From Euptelea pleiosperma (Eukaryota; Streptophyta; Magnoliopsida; Ranunculales; Eupteleaceae), in the NCBI GenBank assembly GCA_035048495.1, contig CM068540.1, forward strand, positions 14,182,829 through 14,246,828: a stretch of 64,000 nucleotides of DNA, given 5' to 3'. Under the pieces are notes generated by a model. The model was given only the letters and a program-made list of their open reading frames with translations, searched no databases and had not been told where the DNA came from. Shown here piece by piece: positions 11,778 to 23,800 of this stretch. Positions within the stretch are counted from its first letter, which is position 1, and every line of letters starts with the position of its first letter. A program made the position numbers and the translations under genes.

Positions 11778-13205
11778 TGATATTCGCTCAAAAGTGCTTA
11801 TTTTAAGCAATTATCCTTTTAGCATTGTCACACTCTCCTATGTAAAAGTACTCTAATTATCCACTTTTCTGCGTAAGAGTTTCTTCTATTGCGTAGAACA
11901 TATTTTTTTGGACAAAATGGTATATTGCATGCATTAAACACATTTTCAGAAGTCTAGATATAAAGCTGTTCTGATTAAGTCTCATTTCGCGTTTCTTTTG
12001 TCGCAGGAAACCCTGATTGGATGATTCTCAAGACTTGCGGGCCCACGATCGACCACAAAAGCCCAGTGTCAGAGCCTACAGAGCCCACGGACAGTGCCAT
12101 CGAGACACGGACCAAGATATGGACCTAAGGGAATTAGCAAAGCTTAAATCAGAGGAGAGAGAAATAGTGGAACCTACACAATTGTCAGAATTGTACAAGT
12201 CCTATCAAGAAGATTCTAACAATCTGGGAAGCATTGACTAAGCCAATGGACCCTCAAGTTGCTATAAGAAGGTACCCAAAGCTAAAAGAGAGCCCAAGTC
12301 CATGACGTCAAGTACCGGATGAACAAAAAAGTTGCACTGCCAAAATAAAGAGAAGCCAGAACATTAATAAACCCTAGTTGAATCGTGCTCGAATCCAGAA
12401 ATATCAACAAGAAATGTTGATCGTCCCATGAATGCGATGAGCCAAGAGGTGGACCATGGATGAACCAAGTGGCAACATGTGAGTTGGCGCAAAGAATTGT
12501 CCGCATTGACGGACTACGATGGTGGGCCGAGATGCAAAGATAGGCCACCATAGCACGTGACACACACGATGGATGCAAAGAAAAAATAAAAAAAGGGAAA
12601 TGGGCAGCAAATTGAGAGGAATCTCTCTCATGGGCTCACTTGACCATTTCCACAAAGGGAGAGGGCAAAAAGGTCCATGGAGTTAGTTATATAAACCAAA
12701 AGAAAACCCTAGAGGGGGGGACCGATCTTCCATTTTTTCCACTCTCTCCACGGTCTCACTTAAAAACCCCTTCTCTTACCATCTCTCTTCTCCACGCCCC
12801 ATTCAAAATCGCTGCAACTTGCAGCCGCCCACCATCCACACCGTCTCTCTCTCATTCGATCCTCCTTCCCACGATATCTACCGCCCCCATCTACACAAAA
12901 CGGTGTTGATCCTTGTTCTTCTCGGACTCAAAAGAAAACCAGAAAAACAAGAGAAAGAGAACAAAAACAAATGAAAAAAAAGGAAGAGGAATCGGAGAAG
13001 AAAAAAGAAGAGAATAGAAGATAGGAGAAGGGGAGAGCAACAAAGCCCATCTCTTCTCTGCCTGGACCGGCCCCATCCATCATCATCATCGCCGTTATCA
13101 CTCAACACCACCGTCTCCATACTCTTTGCACCGCCCATAGCCTGTAACACAATGGTTCACCACCATTCTCCACCATCGACGTCGCCATCTGCAACTCCAT
13201 GGGAG
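11778..13205 (+). mobile_element. Truncated LTR of the same gypsy family
   Basis: Begins TGATATTCGCTCAAAAGTGC, like the other LTRs of this family, and shares the CTACGTAAGAGTTTCTT-like and TTGTCGCAGGAAACC blocks (up to about 12010). A TATA-like TTATATAAACC at about 12687 precedes a pyrimidine-rich stretch, as in the solo LTR at 49291. The usual 3' end (CGACATCCGACA and TTTCA) is missing; the sequence runs directly into a gag fragment of the same family, so the LTR end and leader were lost by deletion. The flank 11358-11777 has no recognised feature. Confidence 0.7.
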
Positions 13206-13214
13206 TGTACAGTC

Positions 13215-13657
13215 GACCAGCAATCTCTACCTTTCTTAGGAGAACTAGGTGAAAACTCCCAGCACTGGAATACCAATTTTATGTGCAGTAGTAACACTCC
13301 GGTCCAACGGACTTCTATGGGATATATGTGAAGCAAAGGGTGACCCCGAGCTACAATCCCTAATTCAGGAACTTACCAAATCAGTCTCCGCCCTTGCTGT
13401 CTCGGTCCAGCAACCTGTGCACAATTCTCAGTCTCTAGGATATTACCCTCCTGTTGAGCAAGATGTCTGTACTTTCAGTACATTTCAATCTCCAATGCAG
13501 ACTTCCTATGATAACACTTACTATCTGGACACTAGGAGTAACCGTAACTTTGACTGGGAACAACAGTCTTTTCTCCAGCAGCCACTTCCGCAGGAAAATT
13601 ATCCTTCTGGGTTTCATCAACCCAATGGAGAGTATGACTGGCAATACTCGCTGTCGC
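13215..13657 (+). pseudogene. gag-like fragment homologous to 7944-7500 of the gypsy element
   Basis: The translation contains FLGELGENSQHW, a TGA at 13329, GDPELQSLIQELTKSVSALAV, NTYYLDTRSNRNFDWEQQSF and GFHQPNGEYDWQYS. These match EDLGDNSEHW, GDPVLKSLLKDLRNSVSALDV, NTYYLNNGSHNNFEWEQQSF and the following block of the minus-strand copy. Similarity stops at about 13657, where TGTAATACCCTGAAC begins, which looks like the tip of another LTR. One in-frame stop shows decay. Confidence 0.7.
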
Positions 13658-14989
13658 AGTGTAATACCCTGAACTTTCGTTCTAGGGTATTATGGTAAAT
13701 TCACCTAATAATGGAAACCTGAAACTTTTTCAAACTTTTATTATTGTTTTTATGGTTTGATATCATGCTTGAGTATGTGTATTTAATTTGGTTTCATTCT
13801 AACAACTTTGAAAAACCTGCTATTTTTTAAATTCGTTCTTTAGGGCAGAATTTCTACTAAGAATAATGAACTATAACTTGCAGGGGACTTTTTCTTTCCC
13901 CAGCTAACATTCTAGAACTTTTATAAAAAAATTATTTTGTGGGCCCGAGACACAAAAAAATATTCTTATTTTATCTTTACCAACTTACCTGTGAAATTTG
14001 GAACCTTTCTTGAAACATAATATTTTTAGTGGGAGATTTCGGGAGATTTTGACAAAAATAATATTTTTGTAATTTTTGAGATTTCCTACAATTCTTATAT
14101 TTTCAAAAATAATATTTAATTATATTTTATTTATTTAATAGGAGTGTGGGACCTGCGAATCTTTTTTCGGGTCATTTCGAGGTCATCTTGATACTTTTTC
14201 AAGGCTTTAAACTTTTTTTGTGATTTTTGTGTATTTAGACTATTTTATGTGATTTATGTGTGTGCCATGTGTTAATATCTTATTGTATGAACTTTAAATT
14301 ATGTAATATAATTTAATTAAATTAAATAATAATTATTTGTGTTATGATTGTTGGGTGGGCCCATATGGCCAATCTAGAGACCTTTTAGGCTAAATAATAT
14401 TTTTAAATAAAGCTTAGTTGATGTATATGAGCCTTGGGTCTATTTTTAACCCATTAGTAATGTAAAATATAAGTTTTTGAGGGTAGAAAAAGTCATCCCT
14501 TTGATAATTACGAATTCACTAAAATAGAAACTCTAATCCTTTTCTAAACCTATTTATGAAAACTCTAAAGCTTTAGAAGCTTTAACAAACCCAACTCCAT
14601 TGAAGAATAGAGAAAGCTCCATTAAACTTTCATCTGGGCACCGATCGCACTCGAGCAAGAAGAGAGAATTGACGGGGACTTCGATTAGAAGAACATACTC
14701 TGAGGAGAGGTCAATCCAACGACTTTCAAATTTGAAGAAACTTTTGATTTTCATTAAAGTTCAAGAAACCTTGAGGTAAATGTGTTTAATTCATCCTATA
14801 TTTGTTTTTTTTTCAAGATTTTATTTTTCTTTATTAGATGATGGTTGATACTCATTATAAATTAAATTCAACAATATTTATTTTATTCTTATTGGGTTAA
14901 TCTTTATTTTGGGCCACCATGATGGGTTTGACCATGATCTATTTCGTACCTATAACGGATAACTATGTTCTTTATCATTTTTGTTGTAT
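13658..14989 (+). other. AT-rich noncoding stretch, possibly the start of a long gypsy LTR
   Basis: Begins TGTAATACCCTGAAC exactly where the gag fragment ends. TGTAA.ACCC starts are common in plant gypsy (Del/Tekay-like) LTRs. No matching end, primer site or second LTR was found, so this is only a suggestion. No gene was recognised. Confidence 0.35.
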
Positions 14990-15870
14990 TTTTATGAGTT
15001 GAATATTTTTATAATTATTTTTTCTAAATACCTCTATGAATCTATTTTCCAAAACCGTTTAGTTTGTATTTTTTTTATCTGTATTGATTAAGTTATAATT
15101 TTTTTAAGTTGTTGGACTTTACAAAATAACCTAGAATTTCAGATTTTACATGGTCATTTCACTTAGAATTTCGATCTATATTTTTAACCTAAATATTTTT
15201 CATAGATACCTCTATCAATCTAGTTTCTAGAACCTTTGAGTTTGTATTTTTTTGATTTATATTGACTAAGTTATGATTTTTCAAACGTGCTGGACTTTTC
15301 TATAAAACCCAAAATTCTAAATTTTACACGGTCCACTTCACTTGAGATTTCGATTTATATTTTTAACCTAAATATTTTTTTAATTATTTTTCATAGATAC
15401 CTTTATCAATCTAGTTTCTAAAACCTTTGAGTTTGTATTTTTCTGATTTGTATTGATTAAGTTATGATTTTTCAAATATGCTAAAATTTTCTGTAAAACC
15501 CAGAATTTCATATTCTATTTGGCCCACTTAATTAAGGGTTTCGACCCATATTTTGAATCTGAATATTTTTCTATTTATTTTTTTTAAATACCTCTGTAAA
15601 TTTATTTTCTATAACATTTGAGTTTGTATTTTTCTGATTTGTATTGATTAAGTTACGATTTTTTAAATGTGCGAGACTTTTCTATAAAACCCAGAAATTT
15701 AGATTCTGTCCGGCCCACTTCATTAAGGGTTTCGACCCATATTTTGAAGTTGAATATTTTTCTATTTATTTTTTCTGAAAACCTCTGTGAATCTAGTTTT
15801 TAAATCCATTGAGTTTATATTTTTCTAATTAATATTTATTTAGTTATAAGGCAGTATATTTTTTTGTAAA
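14990..15870 (+). repeat. Tandem array, five units of about 190 bp
   Basis: The block GAGTTTGTATTTTTCTGATT and variants recur at about 15057, 15238, 15429, 15620 and 15811 (spacings 181, 191, 191, 191). Each unit also has ACCTCTATGAATCTA-like, AAGTTATGATTTTT-like, CTATAAAACCCAGAA-like and GGCCCACTT-like blocks in the same order. The units are diverged and AT-rich. The array may be internal to a long LTR. Confidence 0.8.
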
Positions 15871-15992
15871 AACCTATTAATCATTAGTGGTTCGGTCATG
15901 ACTTATTAACTATTAAGGAGTTTAGCCCTTGTTGTTTGACTAAATCCTAGATAGTTTGACCTATACTTGTATGCATGGGGATCTCACCTATG

Positions 15993-16085
15993 TGTCTTGG
16001 ATCTCTCATAGGGTTCGGCCAAGTGTCTTGGATCCCTCTTTAGGGTTCGACCTTGTGTCATGGATCCCTCATAGGGTTCGGCCAT
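15993..16085 (+). repeat. Three tandem units of 31 bp
   Basis: TGTCTTGGATCYCTC..AGGGTTCGGCC recurs at 15993, 16024 and 16055 with exact 31 bp spacing. The ORF through it (15956-16207) simply reads the repeat and is not considered a gene. 16100-17470 holds no recognised feature. Confidence 0.8.
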
Positions 16086-17477
16086 GGTGTGTTGGCTTCT
16101 CTTACGATTTTTACTTATATTATTCATCGATGTTGATCGTGATCTTTGGTGATCGTTTACATGCTATGTTGTTTAACCCTAGTTCATTCCCATATTATTA
16201 TTCTTGATGATCATGTGTTTATTTTATACATGTGTGCTTATGCCATATATTTAAATGTTAAATACATGTGTGCCCTTTACTCTCGGATAGTCCAGGACGT
16301 GAAAAGAAAATGCACAAAACAATAACCATTGTTTGTTCAAAGATAATTGGATTTGCTCACTTAGATTCCAATCTATTGATTGACAATGCTTCAACATGGA
16401 ATGATGCTTGATCAGAGCTAAAACTGTAGTAACTCTACTTAGTTTTGATTGCATTTGAGATTGGCTTTAAAATGAACTAATGATTATTTCACTGATTTTG
16501 TAATACTACAATTAGGGAAAGTATCGAAGTTAACTACTATGGCATTTGAGCCCAATCATCCATAGATGTTATCTATCCAATAAAACAAAAAACACTCATG
16601 GAGGATGGTTAGTAGGCCTAATAACTGGATGCTCACTAATTCAATTTTTTGCATAATTTTTTTTTTTGGATAAGTAAAGATCTTGTTGAAAATGGTATTG
16701 GTTCTACCAATTTTAATGAAAATGGTACTGATTCTACCAATTTCCATTAAAATTGTACTACTACCGATTCACCTACACCTTATCAATCATTGAAAAGCAA
16801 AAGTCGAAGGACAAGCCCACCAAAGAGGCCGAGGAGATATACTGAGGATGGAACAAATTAGATACTTGTAACAATGTCATTCTTTTTTAATAAGTCGAGC
16901 TTCAAACCGTCTTCTTTCTTAACATAAGCTTCAAACCGGCATCACCTTCATGGATTAATACATAAGCTTCAAGCCAAACATAGGCTTCAAACAGGCATCA
17001 CCTTCTTCACCATTATCTTTCTTAGCTACCTTCTTCAAAGTTCTAAGCAAGTTTGAAGAACATAGCATCACATTCGTCTTCACCTTTAGTAGAGGAAGGA
17101 AATAGAGGGAAACTCCACTGCTTGAGCTGTAGAGGACATAAATGGAGGGAAACTCGTTGAAGATATTGAGGCTGACATACTATTTCTATGCGTCAGTCAC
17201 ACCTCAAATCAAGCTGTTGCAAATCAATTCATGCAGACTAGCTGGAGGGTAGTATGGGTATTTCAGACAAAAATGGATAATAAGTTAAAATAAGGCCTTA
17301 ATAGGCAGACGTTTCAACTAAAGTGTCCATAGTTTGGTATAGGGGACTTAATAGTCCGTATTTTGTAAAAATGGACCGTACAGTAATTTTCCCCTTTTCT
17401 TTTCTAAAGTTTTTTTTTTGTCATATCATGTATGGAACATTCACCATCCATGATTAAACACAAGGAACAAACTCCAA

Positions 17478-17667
17478 GGACCCCCTTTTTTTTTACCCCT
17501 CTTGGTGTTCGAGCTCACAGCCGTGGATTTCACGAATCCAATGGTGGTTGCCAGCGTCGACAAAAAGTGAGAAAGTGATGCCAGCTCGGCACTGACAACC
17601 ACCGTTGGATTCTTGAAATTCATGGCCGAGCACACGAACACCGAGAAGAGTTAGAAAAAGGGGGTCC
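17478..17667. mobile_element. Foldback/MITE-like element of 190 bp
   Basis: GGACCCCC at the left is mirrored by GGGGGTCC at the right, and the arms continue to pair for about 80 bp with mismatches (TTGGTGTTCG with CGAACACCGA; GAATCCAATGGTGGTTG with CAACCACCGTTGGATTC). A short spacer separates the arms. No clear target duplication was found. The ORF at 17441-17641 on minus is an accident of the palindrome. Nothing was recognised in 17700-19010, apart from a TTGTTTGG tip-like sequence near 18047. Confidence 0.7.
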
Positions 17668-19015
17668 CCTAAGCCCGACCTTAGTTAGCAATTCGGCATA
17701 TGGAAAAAATTCGGGACGAGAATAGTACGAATATAATCCGTTTAGAAAATTTTCAAATACGGTAAAAAATTGGTCAAATAAATGGGAAACAGAAAAAATA
17801 ACATTCGAGAATAATTCGTGTATAATACGATTTAGTAAACGTCCGGCACCAAAAGTTCGTGACCAAACATTAGCATGATTAATGCTTTATATCCATCAAA
17901 TTTTAGTCTTTTTCATGGGTTGATTTTCAACCATGGAGTGGGTACAAAAAGATCCAACGGTTAAAAATCACCAATCAGACGGATTTTCAATTGAGATTGG
18001 AGATCGCCTCGATAAAAGGAAGTCAGGTCATTCATTACTAAAGGGTTGTTTGGCAAATCCAAAATAAGTCACTTTTTGGCTTCTAAATTAAAAAAAGCCG
18101 AAAAGTTTGTTTGGTAACCATTAACGAAGTTGATTTTTTAAAATCAAAAACTTGATTTTTGTTCAAGCAAAAAAAATTTGCTTCTTGATTCTCCGCTGCT
18201 CACTAAGTTGGACACCGCCGTTGCTCACCGACTCTTTCCCCCTCACGCTCTCTACAACTTTGAAAATGGTAAGTATCTCTCTCTACATCTCTCTTTTTTG
18301 CTTGGGATACTTGATTGAGTTTGTCTTCATTCTCGTTGAATTTCTAGGGTTTATTCATGAGAATGCGGTGTCTCATGGGTTTTTGATTTTTCTTTTAGGG
18401 AATACATATTCGCTTATGCCGGATACCTAGACCATTGCGCGAAAGTATTTGAACCAGACACTCGTTACTTTCGGATTCCTGGCATATCTTGTTATGTTGG
18501 TCTATTTTTTGGATCTTTTGTTCAGTAGGTTCCGATTGCACGCACCTGTAATTGTCAATATTATCTGCTCCAACAAAGAAAATGGGATATCAAATTTAGG
18601 GAGTCTTTGAACGAGCAGAGACGGAGGTGAATCCATTTAATTAAAATTTTCTTTTTTATTCTCTGAAAAAAAAATATGATGGTATGATGGTAGACTGATA
18701 AATAAATTCTTTTGTTATAGAAATCAAAATGGAAAATTTGATTTGGGTTTTATTAGAAAATAAGAGAAAAAGACAAAAGAAAACGGAATAAGAGGTAAGG
18801 GATGAAGAACATGACCGTCAATCTTCTGGTAGGTGTCAAATTTGAAATATTATTGGAAAGTTTTGTTGAAAACAATGAAAATACATGTTTTAATCGGTTT
18901 TAGAGAAAAAAAAAAAATGGAGAATAATCTGTACGATTCAATGTCCCGTCGTTTAAAATGTTTTTTTTTTCAAAAATACTTACTATTCGTGGGTAATACA
19001 CGTATGGCATGCAGA

Positions 19016-19370
19016 ATCAAGGTTTAAAGGAGACTGTTTTAACGGTTAAACGGACTGGGTGTGTTACCGTTTAACCGGCCAGGGGCACAAAATGGAATTT
19101 AAAGGAAAAAGCGGAAAAAATGGCGCTGAAATTCAAATTTTGAAATTTAAAATTTTTTAAAAAATGAATTTTAATGGAAATTAAACTGCTTTAACGGCCG
19201 TTTTTTTCACAAAAATTTTCAGAATTAAACGGCTGTTTAAACGCTTTTAACGGCCGTTAAAAACAAAAAAAATGGCCGTTTTATTCAAAACAGATAAAAC
19301 GTGTTTAAATGGATTTAACGGAATCGGGCTTGGGGCGTTACCGTTTAAACGGCCGTTTTTAAAACCATAT
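19016..19370. repeat. Element rich in AACGGCCGTT-type palindromes
   Basis: Contains many short palindromes built on GTTTAACGG, AACGGCCGTT and GTTTAAACGGCCG, with a loosely inverted beginning (GTTTAAAGGAGACTGTTTTA) and end (CGGCCGTTTTTAAAACCAT). This suggests a small DNA element, but the superfamily is not clear. It sits next to the MITE in front of PRP4. Confidence 0.5.
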
Positions 19371-19395
19371 GCAGAATTACAAAAAAAAAAAAAAA

Positions 19396-19788
19396 GGGTC
19401 GTGATGTAACAAGGTATACCTGATATCTTTTCAAATGCGGAAGCAGCATTTTGGTAGTCACCAATGCCATCTGGGCTCACTGACTGCATGGATGTTTAGC
19501 CCACCCCTTAGTAGACATTTGTACCAAAAATCTTTGTTTGATGATTTTTAGCCCTTGGTTTTAGTACTAAAAAAATTGGTTGTATTCAACGGCTATAAGA
19601 ACGTCTTAAAAAGTGCTAAAATCTAATGGTTATAAATTACCAATCAGGGTGATGTTTGGTGTCTATATCGAACAACGGGTGGGATAAACATCCACGCGGT
19701 TAATGGGCCCAGAGGACAGTGGTGAGTAACAGAAATCGTGCTTCCGCATTTGAAAAAGTTTCAGGCATACCTTGTTACATCTTTTTCC
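19396..19788. mobile_element. MITE (long-TIR, Mutator-like) immediately upstream of PRP4
   Basis: About 393 bp whose left half (starting GGGTCGTGATGTAAC) is repeated in reverse complement by the right half (ending GTTACATC then CTTTTTCC). The same family is present at 40083-40471 and, interrupted or rearranged, at 1-1797 and 2390-2833. It ends 91 bp before the PRP4 start codon, so it probably lies in the promoter or 5' UTR. The left flank is a poly-A run, which hides any target duplication. Confidence 0.8.
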
Positions 19789-19879
19789 ACTTACTAACTA
19801 GGAGCCCGACCCAAAGAATGCGTGAAATTGCCAGCATTTTGAGTTCTCTGTTTGTGTTTTCCTTGATTAGGGCATCAAT

Positions 19880-20838
19880 ATGGAACAAGAAGAAGAAACC
19901 CCGGAAAGCCCAACTTCAATTCCAGAACCTTCTGCAACACCAGTGCTTGCCGATGACGAAACATTGGTTTCCACTGCCAATCTTCCTCTCCTTCAACCTC
20001 CCATTCCCCTTGTCCCTCCCACTGTTGTCGTTTCCACACCGACACCGACGCCACCACCACAAATCCCACCTTCACTTGTACCTCCAATTGCTCCGATTCC
20101 CACAATACCTCCAGTTCTCCGTCCTTTAGCACCACTACCTATCCGCCCCCCAATTCTCCGACCCCCACTACCACAAAATGGTGAAGCAGATGATGGCTCT
20201 GATTCAGATTCTGAAGGTGATGCCTCGGGCCCCACCCGTGCCGCTGCTGCTTCTGCCATGGACTATGAGATTTCAGAAGAGAGCAAACAGGTCCGAGAGC
20301 GGCAGGAGAAAGCAATGCAGGATCTCCTGATGAAGCGTCGCGCTTATGCTTTAGCTGTCCCCACTAATGATTCGGCCGTTCGTGCTCGTCTCCGTCGCCT
20401 TGGTGAGCCGATCACGCTTTTTGGAGAGAGGGAAATGGAACGACGGGACCGGTTACGGATGATTATGGTGAAGCTGGATGCAGAAGGACAGTTGGATAAG
20501 CTGTTGAAAGCTCACGAGGATGAGGAGGCTGCTGTTGCTGCTGATGTGGCAGAGGATGGTGATGGAGAAGGGCCTCAGACATACCCATTTTATACTGAAG
20601 GTTCGAAAGCTCTTTTAGAGGCTCGGGTTGACATTGTAAAGTATTCCATTGTGAGGGCAGCTTTGAGGCTTGAGCGTGCAAGGAGGAGAAGGGATGATCC
20701 AGATGAAGATTTGGATGCAGAGATGGATTGGGCTTTGAAGCAGGCGGGTGGTTTGGCCCTTGACTGTAGCGAAATTGGGGATGATCGGCCGCTTACAGGC
20801 TGTTCATTTTCGCACGATGGGACGCTACTTGCAACCTG
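19880..20838 (+). CDS. PRP4: PRP4 exon 1: Pro-rich N terminus, SFM region, start of first WD repeat
   Basis: Encodes residues 1-319 plus two bases of codon 320. The donor is TG followed by GTATTT at 20839. Residues 35-100 are almost entirely Pro, Leu, Ile, Val and Thr; 101-113 are acidic. Residues 130-160 form a charged helix-like stretch that leads into the SFM region. The exon closes inside the first WD blade at [11 protein letters not shown], the same position where plant PRP4 proteins continue with CSLSG. The ORF runs past the donor to 20926, but those residues are intron translation and not part of the protein. Confidence 0.93.
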
Positions 20839-23800
20839 GTATTTTTTCTTTTCCTTTTATGGCGTGTTTGATTACACAGAAAATTTTCCAGAGAAAATAC
20901 CTCTGGGAAATGCCTTAAATGGCTGATTGATTGCAACTGAGAACACATATTTCAATCATGCGAGAAAATAAAGGTGTACTTCCATGTGGAAATGAATTCT
21001 CACCTATCTAGATGGGAAATGAATTCCGGGCTTAATAGGAAAAATTATCCAGATTTAAATAGTTTTGTAGGGAAAATTATACATATTTAAAATGGCTATC
21101 TAACAATGGACAGTTGTGTTTTCCCAAGGAAAATGCAATTTTCTCACTTGGAAATCAAACACGCCCATAGTTCCGTTCAGTTTGTGATTTTTTCATTTAT
21201 AATAATGGACTCCTCATCTCTGCTCTACTCGTTATGGGCAGCATGCTTGACTCTTTATGAATTGAACATGGTGCAACCCTGTTCTGCTTAGCTGTTTTGT
21301 AACTGATTGCTTTAATTGATTTATGTAATGATTATAGGCTTATGAAAACCTGCTGGGTGGCCTAATCTGAGGATTGAAGATGCTTCTAGCACATTAGAAT
21401 AATTCAAATGGTATAAATTGTGACCTTTTCATAAAAAAAGTTTCCTGAAAGATTAATTTCACATTGCTTGTAGATCCGATGAGTATGTGTTACGACCCAT
21501 ATTCTATTTTAGTTAAGAGTCTTTGTAACAAATAATCGTGATCTAATTATGATTAGGAAATTGCTTGTTTAGTTGTTTTGTTTCTAAAATATAGATGTTG
21601 TTAGGGAAAGTTGCTTTGTAGGTTTTTTAGGGATTAAGGCAAGTTGCTTCGTAGGTTGTTTCTAATTTATTAGGAATTTATTAAGGGTAGGAGTCCGTTA
21701 AGGAATGGTGGGACGAGTATTTAAGGATGGTCTTGTAACTAGTAAAGGGCATCAATGAAATACAACTCTTTCCTCTGAATCTCTTATTGTCTAAAGGAAT
21801 TTCTCTCCCCTTAGTGAGAGACGTTTTAGGGATTATTGTGTTGGGTCGTTACATCTGGTATCAGAGCATTCTGTTCCTGTGACAATGGCTGCTAATACAC
21901 GATCCCAAGATGCCGAAAAGGTTGAAACCGAGGTAGAGTGTAAAAGGAACATTACAGAGTGTTCAAAAGGAGGTTTAAGCCCTACGCCTCGACAAGGAAT
22001 GATCTAGCGGCAATGAGTACGCGGTTAGATTTCCCAAAGTTTGACGGTGGAGATCCGATCATGGACGATGAGAGCAGGCGAATATTAGCCAAAATGCTTG
22101 CCTTTGTCACGAGCATGCAAGAGAGGGCTTCCGCGATGAATGTCTGTTTAGCGGGTATGAACCAACGAACTGTTGAGTTCAAATGCTCTCGGAAAAGAAG
22201 GCTTCCGTAATTTTGCACAACTCCAAAACTAACTGTGAAGCCCAAAGCTATTCCGGCCAAACCAAAGGCTATAGCAAAGTCGAAACCTGTTGCTAGGCCA
22301 AAGACCATGGCCAAGCCAAAATCGAAATCGAAGCTGAAGATTAAGGCAAAACCAGCAAGGCTTCGAGAAAGACGACGATTCTCCAAAAAAAAGGGTGTCG
22401 GTTCCAAAGTCGACAAAAGAGGCAATGCGAAACCCCACGAAGAGACATCCATTGATTCTGTTGTATTTTCAAATAACGTAATAATAGAATTTAAGAATCA
22501 ATTGTGTAACTGCTGGTTTTAAATCTCCAATATTATAACCTCTGTTTTCAAATTTGAAGTTAATAAAATATAATAAATAGTGTTTAACGATTCAAAGTGT
22601 AACTGTCAAATTTTTTTTTTTTTTTTAATTAATGTTGATGGCTAGCTATTGGCAAAGAGTTATTATAATTTATTTTCTAGTAGTTACTTGTCATTAATTG
22701 TGTAACCGTTGGGATCGTTTGGCTCTTTATATAAGAGAGGCCTACGGAGTGGTGGGATTTTGTGAAAAACACTTGCTTTCTAAAAATTTTCAACCTGTGT
22801 CTTCTTCACTTTAACATTATTTTGGAGAGCTGGAATAGTGCCTGAGAGAGCCATTTGAAGGTGGTCAGTGAGGGCACAATTGATTACCATACACTACTTT
22901 GTGGGCTGTTGAATCCTAGGGATAACCACGTCCAAAACCCATGCACCGTGGGGGGGGGGGGGTCGTGTATTACCTTAAGAAAAGCGTTTTCCTGCGTGCC
23001 TCAACCTTGTTTCACTATTTTCATTCTATAAGTCACTACGGAAAAATTCTTTGGCGTACTGAACGTGGCGGTCAACATTTGCAAAGAGATTGGAGTACGA
23101 AACGAAAGTTTGGAACATGATCTTCAAAGGTTAAAGGTACTAGCATTTTACTTCTACTTTGATTCCACAACAATCTTAAGGTAATACAGCAATGGCTTCT
23201 TCTGGAAATTCAAGCCAATCTATTAAACTAATGAATCAAGATGTTGCAAAACTCGACCGTTTCGATGGCACAAACTTTAAGCGGTGGCAACAAAAGGTAC
23301 ACTTTATGTTGACATCACTAAATCTAGTGTACGTCTTAACAGAAGTGTGTCCGGACAAGAAAAATGAGAAAAAATATCAAGAATGGATGAATTGTATGTA
23401 TTACCTTAAGAAAAGCGTTTTCCGGCATGCCTCAACCTTGTTTCACTATTTTCATTCTATAAGTCACTACGGAAAAATTCTTTGGTGTACTGAACGTGGC
23501 GGTCAACATTTGCAAAGAGATTGGAGTACGAAACGAAAGTTTGGAACATGATCTTCAAAGGTTAAAGGTACTAGCATTTTACTTCTACTTTGATTCCACA
23601 ACAATCTTAAGGTAATACAGCAATGGCTTCTTCTGGAAATTCAAGCCAATCTATTAAACTAATGAATCAAGATGTTGCAAAACTCGACCGTTTCGATGGC
23701 ACAAACTTTAAGCGGTGGCAGCAAAAGGTACACTTTATGTTGACATCACTAAATCTAGTGTACGTCTTAATAGAAGTGTGTCCGGACAAGAAAGATGAGA

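Noticed and set aside
14990..16085. CRISPR-like array
   Set aside because: Units are directly adjacent with no unique spacers, and the DNA is plant nuclear.
19719..20129. 136-residue + strand ORF overlapping the PRP4 start
   Set aside because: Shadow of PRP4 exon 1 in another frame; the PRP4 frame has conserved family blocks.
21856..21867. tRNA gene suggested by initiator-tRNA sequence
   Set aside because: Only the 3'-complementary primer site of a retrotransposon is present; no cloverleaf. The same holds for 46089 and 61566.
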